Source: Bacillota bacterium
GTDB taxonomy: Bacteria > Bacillota > Clostridia > Lachnospirales > Bianqueaceae
Reading direction: 5' to 3'
DNA: 5,623 nt
NCBI GenBank assembly: GCA_017474705.1
Contig: JAFVHC010000284.1
Location: 1-5,623 of the forward strand
A program made the position numbers and the translations under genes. Below the pieces are notes generated by a model, which did not search any database, had not been told where the DNA came from, and saw nothing but the letters and a program-made list of their open reading frames with translations. This document shows positions 1-5,428 of the stretch, one piece after another. The stretch's first letter is position 1, and each line of letters opens with the position of its first letter.

Positions 1-21
1 AAAATAAATGTAGAATTCTGG

Positions 22-303
22 GAACGTAGTGTTTACTCCCTATTTACGTTCAAAAATCGGAAAATCATTTATAGAACGTAATCCTTCTCACTCCATTACG
101 TTCCGGAATACAAGAGTCAAGTTTCACGACGTAATGATTACGTCTTGATATAGCGAAAGCACATTCCAGAACGTAATCCCCTTCCCTTCACTACGTTCTA
201 AAATACAGAATCATTTATCAGAACGTAATCTTCCTCTCCTCACTACGTCTCAAAAAAACGCACGCACTCTCCGGATCGTAATCCTCTCTTCCCGACTCAT
301 AAT
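22..303. repeat. Array of six degenerate inverted repeats (GAACGTAAT / ATTACGTTC), about 52 bp period
   Basis: Units lie at 22-51, 74-103, 128-144, 169-198, 221-250 and a decayed one at 274-303. Except for the third, each is 30 bp long: a 9-bp left arm near GAACGTAAT, a 12-bp pyrimidine-rich centre that differs between units, and a right arm near ATTACGTTC. Unit 2 has perfect 9-bp arms. Between units are 22-24 bp of A-rich DNA; two of these spacers share the stretch ATCATTTAT. CGTA (or TACG) is kept in all eleven recognisable half-sites. Half-site centres at 26, 47, 78, 99, 131, 141, 173, 194, 225, 246 and 278 are separated by 10, 21, 31 or 32 bp, close to whole helical turns. This fits an array of protein-binding sites, but RNA hairpins (9-bp stem, 12-nt loop) or a passive minisatellite remain possible. 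No ORF worth calling lies here. The array may belong to the operon at 401 or to an unseen gene upstream of position 1. Confidence 0.8.
128..144. repeat. Compact palindromic unit GACGTAATGATTACGTC within the array
   Basis: This 17-bp stretch is a perfect palindrome around a single central base. It is the third unit of the array, with the same arm core (ACGTAAT) but without the 12-bp spacer of the other units. Arm centres are about 10 bp apart instead of 21, so one helical turn has been lost. Its distance to the flanking half-sites stays at 32 bp on both sides. A dimeric DNA-binding protein contacting adjacent major grooves would suit this spacing. Confidence 0.75.
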
Positions 304-330
304 TTTCTCAAAAAAACTTCAAAACACCTA
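301..330 (+). promoter_or_regulatory. A-tract segment upstream of the -35 box, possible UP element
   Basis: Runs of seven A (310-316) and four A (321-324), about one helical turn apart, sit directly upstream of the -35 hexamer at 331. This is where an UP element contacting the RNA polymerase alpha subunit would lie. The base composition is the only evidence; it could simply be AT-rich intergenic DNA or the decayed end of the repeat array, which has a similar CTCAAAAAAAC string at 249-259. Confidence 0.3.
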
Positions 331-359
331 TTGACATTTCCGCATCCATAGTGTACTAT
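331..359 (+). promoter_or_regulatory. Sigma-A type promoter of the regulator-ABC-peptidase operon
   Basis: A perfect -35 hexamer TTGACA (331-336) is followed after exactly 17 bp by TACTAT (354-359), a four-of-six match to the -10 consensus. Transcription would start near 366, leaving a leader of about 35 nt. The leader carries the ribosome binding site AAAGGAGG (386-393), 7 nt before the ATG at 401. The -10 box lies inside the operator palindrome, so repression by steric block of RNA polymerase is expected. Confidence 0.75.
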
Positions 360-375
360 TCCAATAGTGCACTAT
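348..375. promoter_or_regulatory. Tandem palindromic operator, probable autoregulatory site of the YtrA-type repressor
   Basis: Two related 12-bp palindromes lie 16 bp apart: ATAGTGTACTAT (348-359, one imperfect central pair) and ATAGTGCACTAT (364-375, perfect). Together they form a 28-bp near-palindrome centred at 361/362, broken only by one outer mismatch pair and the central CC. It overlaps the -10 box and the start site, the classic position for a repressor. AGTGTA/TACACT-like arms are, as I recall, typical of YtrA-type GntR operators, and the first gene downstream is such a regulator, so autoregulation is inferred. Confidence 0.75.
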
Positions 376-400
376 ATCACTAACGAAAGGAGGCCTGAAC

Positions 401-757
401 ATGCAGTTTGACCCCATGCGTCCCATCTGGCTGCAGGTCATGAACGCCCTCGAAACAGAGATCGTGACCGGGGCTCGTCCGCCTGGAGAAAAACTCCCAG
501 GAGGCCGCGAACTTGCCGTCATCTTCGGCATCAATCCCAACACCGCCGCCCGCGTCTACCAGGAACTGGAAAAAGCAGGTCTCTGCGAAACACGCCGCGG
601 CATGGGCACGTTCGTCACCGAAGATACCGAACGTATCACAGCGCTGCGGACCGAATTAGCCAGGCAAGCCCTACAAGAATATCTGCAAAAAGTTGAATCA
701 CTGGGCTTTTCCCGCGAGGAAGCCGCCCGGATCATACTAGAATTGGAGGAAAAATAA
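401..757 (+). CDS. GntR family transcriptional regulator, YtrA subfamily
   Basis: A 118-residue cytoplasmic DNA-binding repressor. The N-terminus MQFDPMRPIWLQV and a winged helix-turn-helix over roughly residues 8-74 are characteristic, with PGEKLPGGRELA (29-39), the recognition-helix region INPNTAARVYQELEKAG (44-60) and the wing RRGMGTFVT (65-73). A short tail of about 45 residues, mostly predicted helix, probably dimerises. There is no large effector-binding domain, and the length matches the YtrA subfamily, which controls ABC exporters responding to cell-wall antibiotics or other stress. The ATG at 401 follows AAAGGAGG (386-393) with 7-nt spacing and gives the canonical N-terminus. It is the first gene of the operon; its stop is 2 bp before the ATPase start, so translation is probably coupled. 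The family assignment is firm; the inducer is unknown. Confidence 0.95.
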   Translation: MQFDPMRPIWLQVMNALETEIVTGARPPGEKLPGGRELAVIFGINPNTAARVYQELEKAGLCETRRGMGTFVTEDTERITALRTELARQALQEYLQKVESLGFSREEAARIILELEEK

Positions 758-759
758 AC

Positions 760-1470
760 ATGCTGGAAAGCAAAGAATTGACCAAAGTATTTGGTTCCGT
801 ACGTGCAGTAGATCATGTTTCGGTCCGGCTGGAGCCCGGCCATGTCTATGCCCTGCTGGGACCCAACGGAAGTGGTAAGACTACCTGGATGAAGATGGCC
901 GCCGGCCTGATCAAGCCCACGTCCGGACAGATGTTATATAACGATGCTCCTGTCGGCATCGAAAGCCGCCGCGAAGTAGCTTATATGTCCACCGAACCCT
1001 ATTTCTACACCTGGATGATCATCAAAGATGTCGGCCGCTATTATGATGATTTCTTTGAAGACTTCTCTATGGAACGTTATCAGTCCCTGCTGGCGCGCAT
1101 GGAGCTCAGAGAGGATATGAAGACCAAGACCCTCTCCTCCGGTATGATGGCCAAACTGAAGATCGCCGTGACCATGGCCCGTGATGCGAAAGTCTACATG
1201 CTGGACGAACCTTTCAACGGGATCGACCTGCTGGCCCGCGACGAGATCCGCGCCTGCATCCTGCAGTTCGCCGCCTATAATAAGATCCTGCTTCTGTCCA
1301 GCCACCTGGTCGAAGAAATGGAAGCCGTTGCAGACAGAGCCCTGTTCATCAAACAAGGCCAACTGGTAGAAAGTGTAGATCTTGAGACCATGCGCATGAC
1401 CATGGGTGTTTCCATGGCGGATCGCTATCGTCAGATCTACGGACATACGGAGGTACAGAACAATGCTTAA
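760..1470 (+). CDS. ABC transporter ATP-binding protein, BcrA/YtrB-like
   Basis: A 236-residue nucleotide-binding subunit that should energise the permease encoded next. Visible motifs are Walker A GPNGSGKT (34-41), the ABC signature LSSGM (125-129, a variant of LSGGQ), Walker B VYMLDEP (145-151) with catalytic Glu150, the D-loop NGID (153-156) and the switch His182 in LLLSSHLVEE. The usual Q-loop glutamine is not evident: the corresponding stretch reads YMSTEPYFYTW (75-85), a deviation that seems common in YtrB-like exporter ATPases. The start at 760 has GGAGGA (745-750), located inside the end of the regulator gene. Pairing with a YtrA-type regulator suggests export or sensing of a cell-envelope-active compound, but the substrate cannot be read from sequence. 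Confidence 0.95.
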   Translation: MLESKELTKVFGSVRAVDHVSVRLEPGHVYALLGPNGSGKTTWMKMAAGLIKPTSGQMLYNDAPVGIESRREVAYMSTEPYFYTWMIIKDVGRYYDDFFEDFSMERYQSLLARMELREDMKTKTLSSGMMAKLKIAVTMARDAKVYMLDEPFNGIDLLARDEIRACILQFAAYNKILLLSSHLVEEMEAVADRALFIKQGQLVESVDLETMRMTMGVSMADRYRQIYGHTEVQNNA

Positions 1471-2227
1471 ATTGATGAAATATGAATTCCGTAAGACCCA
1501 AGCCACCAAACTGATGATCCTGGCGATCACCGCGATCGCGGAAGTCGCTTTCCTCATCGGACTGTATGGAAAACATGACACCACAGCTGCCCTTTCCATC
1601 GCTGCCCTGGTATTCCTTGCCACTTTCGGCATCCTGATCGTCGGTCTGGAAAGCATCGTGACCCTGCACCGTGACATGAATACCAAGCAGAGCTACATGC
1701 TCTTCATGACACCGAACAGCAGCTATAAGATCCTGGGCTCAAAAGTCCTGGAGTGCAGCCTTTCCATCCTGATCGCCGGCGCTTTCTTCTTCGCCCTCGG
1801 CACTTTGGACATCACGCTGGCCTTTGCTAAAGAAGTCGGATTGAAATCCCTGTGGGAGACCATCCAGGATGTCCTGAGAAATATCTCGATCAACGGACGC
1901 CCGCTCGAGATCAATGCAAGAGCCCTTGCTTCTTTTACCTTTACTCTGCTCACCAGTTGGATCCTTACGCTTACCACAGCATATCTTTCCATCGTCATCA
2001 GCGCAGCTCTGCTCAATGGCAAGCGCTTCAATGGTTTCGTAAGCTTCATATTCTTCCTGCTGCTGAACTGGGGCTGCACAAAGGTGCTGCGGCTGGCGAC
2101 CTCTCACGTCCCGACATCGACTTCCGTTTCGATACCTTTGCTGGTCAGCTGCTGTGTCGCCCTTGTCCTGTCCGTGATCATGTATATCATCACGGCACAG
2201 ATCATGGAGCGGAAGCTCAGCGTATAA
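1463..2227 (+). CDS. ABC-2 type transporter permease subunit
   Basis: A 254-residue integral membrane protein, the membrane partner of the preceding ATPase. About six hydrophobic segments are visible, near residues 17-36, 43-66, 96-115, 157-181, 191-207 and 223-245, with a polar stretch at roughly 118-155 between the third and fourth. The motif NTKQSYMLFMTPNSSYKILGSK (73-94) is typical of the permeases of this exporter group. I place the start at 1463, not at the in-frame ATG at 1406: GGAGG (1449-1453) lies 9 nt upstream, the N-terminus MLKLMKYEFRKT is a normal permease start, and the earlier ATG would add 19 residues overlapping the ATPase. The ATPase and permease genes overlap by 8 bp, indicating translational coupling. 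No signal peptide or accessory domain is seen. Confidence 0.9.
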   Translation: MLKLMKYEFRKTQATKLMILAITAIAEVAFLIGLYGKHDTTAALSIAALVFLATFGILIVGLESIVTLHRDMNTKQSYMLFMTPNSSYKILGSKVLECSLSILIAGAFFFALGTLDITLAFAKEVGLKSLWETIQDVLRNISINGRPLEINARALASFTFTLLTSWILTLTTAYLSIVISAALLNGKRFNGFVSFIFFLLLNWGCTKVLRLATSHVPTSTSVSIPLLVSCCVALVLSVIMYIITAQIMERKLSV

Positions 2228-2254
2228 ACCCTGATCCCGGAGGCACGAAACCAA

Positions 2255-3838
2255 ATGTCATCAGGTAAGGTATCCTACCTTTTCAAACCCGAGACCCGTG
2301 ATTCCGTGATGGTTTCTATCGGGATCCACGAAACACTGACAGGCTTCTCCTTGATCCAAGGGGAAGCCTTTGCCCAATTATCGAAGGCCATCGCCGGCTG
2401 TCTGACCGCCTATTATGAAGCATCCCAGATCCGGGCTTTTGATGATGCCGGTTCAGTGACGATCCAGGTCCGCGAAGAGGCTGACGTCCGGTACTATGCC
2501 TTTACGCGGGACACGGTCGGTACCGTCCATCTCCAGTATCTGGCGCCGATCTTTGATGTTTTTTCCTGGCCCAATCCCGCGCTGAGTCTGCATGCCCGCA
2601 GTTCCGGCGCCACCGGTTTTGCCGAGACCTTCCTGCTCCATCCCTGTGGATCATGGGATCTGGAGATCGATTACATATCCATGCCCGGGTCGGTGTCCGC
2701 CTGCAGTCTCGGGATCGGTCATATAGAAGAAAAAAACCTCCCCGATCGGGAGGTAAAGGATCTTTGCTTCGCGTTTGGTGCGATCCGCCACTATACCAAC
2801 GGCGGGCACCTGCATCTATTGATGTTCGAAGAGGATCTTCGCTTCATCGACACCATCACCCGGAACATGTCCTTGTATTATGACTATCTGGAGGCTGCTT
2901 ATCCTGGAAACACCAGGCCTTACTTCATTTTCCTGTACCGCAAGGACAAAAAATTCAAGATCGAACTGACCGGCACCGCCACGCGGCACTGCTGTCTCAT
3001 GGGCTATGGCGACGCCCTCGTCCAACGATATGAGGATATCGAAGCCACCCTCGTGCACGAACTAGTGCACAACTTTCTGGTGCTCGATGATCCGGATGAG
3101 GATCTGAACAGTCTCTTTGCGGAAGGTGCGGCTGACTATTATGCCACGATGATCCCTTACGCAATGGGCATACGCGGCACGGAAGAAACGATCGCGCGCC
3201 TGAACCGGCAGCTGCGCTCCTTCTACTCGAACCCTTGGAAAGAACGGTCCCTGCATGAGGCGATCGCCTGCTCCTGGACCCATTCTTATGCCTGCCGGGT
3301 CATGTATGGCCGCGGATTACTGCTCATGCTCCATTTAGAAGCCTTGCTACGCGAGTTTCATGAGGATCGCCCTCTGCAAGGTCATCTGGCGGACCTGATG
3401 GCGCTGCGTCGGGAACGGCAGGTCACTCTGGAAGACCTTCTGCGCCCCATCGATACCTTGACCCGTGGAAAAGCCACGCAGTGTCTTCATAAACTCGTCC
3501 AAGGCGGTCCCATAGCCCCGCCGGCCGACTTCCTGGATGGCTATCAGTTGAAAGAGGATACCGTTCCCATCGAGGACCAGGGTTTCGATGATACTGTCGC
3601 CTATCAGTCTCCCAAGATCGTGACCGGTCTTCGTCCTGCGTCCAATGGCTACCTGGCCGGACTTCGTGACGGCGATGAGATCCTTGGAAAACTGGATGAG
3701 TGGTATTTAGGCAGTCATGAGGATCAGCCTGCCGCATTCGATATACGGCGCGGCGATGAGATCATCCCCATCACCTATCTGGCCCGCGGTGCAGCAACGT
3801 ATTCATACGTATACAAAAAGACTACACCGTCTTGTTGA
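2255..3838 (+). CDS. HExxH zinc metallopeptidase with C-terminal PDZ-like domain (M61/M1-like)
   Basis: A 527-residue protein. The HELVH motif (268-272) supplies two zinc-binding histidines and catalytic Glu269. FAEGAADYY (288-296) gives a likely third ligand, Glu290, with 17 residues between H272 and E290, so the protein is a gluzincin (clan MA). The C-terminus, about 455-512, looks like a PDZ domain (VTGLRPASNGYLAGLRDGDEI). HExxH plus E plus C-terminal PDZ resembles M61 glycyl-aminopeptidase-type enzymes. However, the M61 HExxH-WN hallmark is absent and the gap to the glutamate is shorter and more M1-like, so it is a divergent member. The first 250 residues would be the beta-rich N-terminal region of such peptidases but are not recognisable by eye. 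No signal peptide or membrane segment is seen, so it is probably cytosolic. Start at 2255 follows GGAGG (2239-2243) with 11-nt spacing. It lies 27 bp after the permease gene without a terminator, so it should be co-transcribed. The substrate is unknown. Confidence 0.8.
   Translation: MSSGKVSYLFKPETRDSVMVSIGIHETLTGFSLIQGEAFAQLSKAIAGCLTAYYEASQIRAFDDAGSVTIQVREEADVRYYAFTRDTVGTVHLQYLAPIFDVFSWPNPALSLHARSSGATGFAETFLLHPCGSWDLEIDYISMPGSVSACSLGIGHIEEKNLPDREVKDLCFAFGAIRHYTNGGHLHLLMFEEDLRFIDTITRNMSLYYDYLEAAYPGNTRPYFIFLYRKDKKFKIELTGTATRHCCLMGYGDALVQRYEDIEATLVHELVHNFLVLDDPDEDLNSLFAEGAADYYATMIPYAMGIRGTEETIARLNRQLRSFYSNPWKERSLHEAIACSWTHSYACRVMYGRGLLLMLHLEALLREFHEDRPLQGHLADLMALRRERQVTLEDLLRPIDTLTRGKATQCLHKLVQGGPIAPPADFLDGYQLKEDTVPIEDQGFDDTVAYQSPKIVTGLRPASNGYLAGLRDGDEILGKLDEWYLGSHEDQPAAFDIRRGDEIIPITYLARGAATYSYVYKKTTPSC
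2726..2754 (-). terminator. Intrinsic terminator-like hairpin on the minus strand, inside the peptidase gene
   Basis: The stretch 2736-2754 is a hairpin with a perfect 7-bp stem (ACCTCCC / GGGAGGT) and a 5-nt loop. Read on the minus strand it is followed at once by a run of seven T (2736 down to 2730) and then CTTC, the layout of a Rho-independent terminator. On the plus strand there is only a preceding A-run and no T-run, so it would act only on antisense transcription. It lies about 1.1 kb beyond the stop of the convergent MATE gene, which has no terminator of its own at the gene junction. It could still be a chance result of the codons for EEKNLPDREV (158-167). Confidence 0.5.
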
Positions 3839-5225
3839 TCGATGCCGCATGGATCTGCCGCTGCAGCCAATGTCCCTTATGATAGTAGAACAGGAAGGCA
3901 CCAGCGGTGATGAACCAGGTGACCGGATAGGTCATGAGCAGGGTCAGCAAAGAGTAATGCTGCGGCAGATAGACCAGGATCCACAGGATCCTAAGGACAC
4001 CGACACCGATCGCGGTGATCAAGGTGGGGATCAAGGCCTCACCTACACCTCGCATGGCGCCGGAATAGATCTCTACCACAACGAAAATGCAATAGAATGG
4101 ACAATAGTGCTTCATGCACCAGATCGACAAAGCTTGCACGTCCACATCGGCGGTAAACAGCCGGATGATCGGCGTACAGGCAAAAAACAACAGTACCGAG
4201 AGCGCAGCGGCTGACCCCATGGTGATCCACAGGCAGACCGACACGCTCTTTTTTACGCGGTCGATCTTGCCCGCCCCAAAGTTCTGTCCTACGAAGGTCG
4301 TGATCGCGACGCCGAAGGCACCGATGATCATCCAGTAGACGGAATCCACCCGGGCGAAGACCGTCCATGAGGCCACCGTCGTGGTACCAAAGCCATTGAC
4401 CGAGCGCTGCACGATCAGATTTGAGATCGAATACAGGATGCTCTGCAGACCAGCTGGCAGACCGATCCGGATGATATCTTTCAGGATCGATCCGTCAAAG
4501 CGGATCTCCCGCACGCGGAACCGATAGGATTCGCTGCTCTTCGACAGCAGCCGTAGGATCAGGAAGGCAGAAAACGCCTGCGCCACGATGGTCGCGAAGG
4601 CGGCTCCATTGACGCCCCATCGAAAAGCACCGACAAAAATGAGGTCCAGCACGATATTGCTCAGGCAGCTGATGATCAGGAAATACAAGGGCTGCCTGGA
4701 ATCTCCGATCGCTCGCAAAATGCCCGACCCGATGTTGTAGATCAGCACGGGAATGATGCCCAGAAAACATATCCGGACGTAGGACACCGCCGGTTCCAGG
4801 ACATCCTCCGGCGTGTTCATCAACCGCAGCACGGCCGGGGCCGAAACATATCCCACCAGCATGATCGCTGCACCGCCCGCAAGCGAGAGCGCGATCGCAG
4901 TATGCACTGCTCTGCCCACATTCTCACTGTCATTCCCACCGAAATACTGGGATATGATGACTGTGCCGCCCGAGGAAAGGCCCACAAAGAAACCCACGAT
5001 CAGGTTCTGGAACGTGCCTGTGGATCCGACCGCCGCCAATGCCCGGGTCCCCACGAAACGTCCCACGATCATGGTATCCGCTGTGTTATAGATCTGCTGG
5101 AAAAATGTCCCTAACAGGATCGGGAAAAAGAACAGCAGCAGTTGTTTCCAGATCACCCCGTGGATGATCTGGTTTTCGCTGTTTGCGGCCGCTTTCTCTT
5201 TCAGGTGTTGTACTTTATCTTCCAT
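3822..5225 (-). CDS. MATE family efflux transporter
   Basis: A 467-residue polytopic inner-membrane protein that would export drugs or metabolites using a Na+ or H+ gradient. The typical N-terminal signature is clear: a short cytoplasmic tail, then PILLGTFFQQIYNTADTMIVGRFVG (35-59) and ALAAVGSTG (62-70). The second half has the equivalent repeat IGLPAGLQSILYSISNLIVQ (254-273) and GQNFGAG (313-319). About twelve hydrophobic segments and the length match the family; clostridial genomes carry many such paralogues. The ATG at 5225 is preceded on the minus strand by GGAAAGAG (5240-5233), a modest ribosome binding site at 7 nt. The 3' end overlaps the convergent peptidase gene by 17 bp, leaving no room for a terminator between them. 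Substrate cannot be inferred; the neighbouring genes do not clearly bear on its role. Confidence 0.95.
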   Translation of the reverse strand: MEDKVQHLKEKAAANSENQIIHGVIWKQLLLFFFPILLGTFFQQIYNTADTMIVGRFVGTRALAAVGSTGTFQNLIVGFFVGLSSGGTVIISQYFGGNDSENVGRAVHTAIALSLAGGAAIMLVGYVSAPAVLRLMNTPEDVLEPAVSYVRICFLGIIPVLIYNIGSGILRAIGDSRQPLYFLIISCLSNIVLDLIFVGAFRWGVNGAAFATIVAQAFSAFLILRLLSKSSESYRFRVREIRFDGSILKDIIRIGLPAGLQSILYSISNLIVQRSVNGFGTTTVASWTVFARVDSVYWMIIGAFGVAITTFVGQNFGAGKIDRVKKSVSVCLWITMGSAAALSVLLFFACTPIIRLFTADVDVQALSIWCMKHYCPFYCIFVVVEIYSGAMRGVGEALIPTLITAIGVGVLRILWILVYLPQHYSLLTLLMTYPVTWFITAGAFLFYYHKGHWLQRQIHAASINKTV

Positions 5226-5264
5226 TTTTGAACTCTTTCCGGTATCGTTTGATGTGCAGGCATC

Positions 5265-5293
5265 ATTGTAACAGATTGCATATATCCCCGCAA
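5265..5293 (-). promoter_or_regulatory. Probable promoter of the MATE gene
   Basis: On the minus strand an extended -10 element TGTTACAAT (5273 down to 5265; hexamer TACAAT) lies 17 bp downstream of TTGCGG (5293-5288), a weak -35 match. Transcription would begin near 5258, leaving a leader of about 33 nt before the ATG at 5225. The extended TGn motif can compensate for a poor -35. The same nonamer occurs in the opposite promoter at 5341-5349. Confidence 0.55.
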
Positions 5294-5320
5294 GAGGGCC
5301 TGCAGCAGAAATGTTGGATA

Positions 5321-5349
5321 TTGTCTATCGCTTTTTCTTGTGTTACAAT
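5321..5349 (+). promoter_or_regulatory. Probable promoter of the glycoside hydrolase gene
   Basis: TTGTCT (5321-5326, four of six matches to the -35 consensus) is separated by 17 bp from TACAAT (5344-5349), which is extended by TGT at 5341-5343. Transcription would start near 5356, giving a leader of about 73 nt. The promoter is divergent from that of the MATE gene, the two -10 boxes lying about 70 bp apart. Confidence 0.6.
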
Positions 5350-5362
5350 CATATCGTTAACA
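5349..5362 (+). promoter_or_regulatory. Candidate catabolite-responsive element (cre) at the glycoside hydrolase start site
   Basis: TCATATCGTTAACA matches the relaxed CcpA-site consensus TGWNANCGNTNWCA at all fixed positions except the second (C for G). It covers the predicted transcription start directly downstream of the -10 box, where CcpA commonly represses carbohydrate genes, and the downstream gene is a glycosidase. A local LacI-family operator with a central CG is an equally good reading. Evidence is one degenerate match, so this is tentative. Confidence 0.35.
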
Positions 5363-5428
5363 TGTGAATTGATTTTGGATCAGTTCCTTTCAGGTCTTTT
5401 ATGCATTACAAAATGAAACGAGGTCCCT

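Noticed and set aside
22..303. CRISPR array: 30-bp repeats with 22-24-bp spacers
   Set aside because: Only the palindromic arms are conserved; the 12-bp centres differ in every unit, one unit is 17 bp, and some spacers resemble each other. No cas genes are present. CRISPR repeats would be near-identical throughout.
1406..1462. Longer permease start at the ATG at 1406
   Set aside because: It adds 19 residues inside the ATPase gene, lacks a ribosome binding site, and the residues do not look like a permease N-terminus; 1463 has GGAGG at good spacing.
934..1686. Long minus-strand open frame of 250 codons opposite the ATPase and permease genes
   Set aside because: It is a shadow of well-supported plus-strand genes, with no recognisable domain and no start signal.
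1501..2000. Very frequent GATC tetranucleotides
   Set aside because: Explained by heavy use of ATC (Ile) and GAT (Asp) codons following or preceding suitable bases; no clustering in regulatory DNA.
4199..4254. Plus-strand terminator for the operon: AGAGCG...CGCTCT before TTTTTT inside the MATE gene
   Set aside because: The 6-bp arms are separated by 39 nt without an obvious inner stem, so it is not a convincing intrinsic terminator. It could be reconsidered if plus-strand 3' ends map there.
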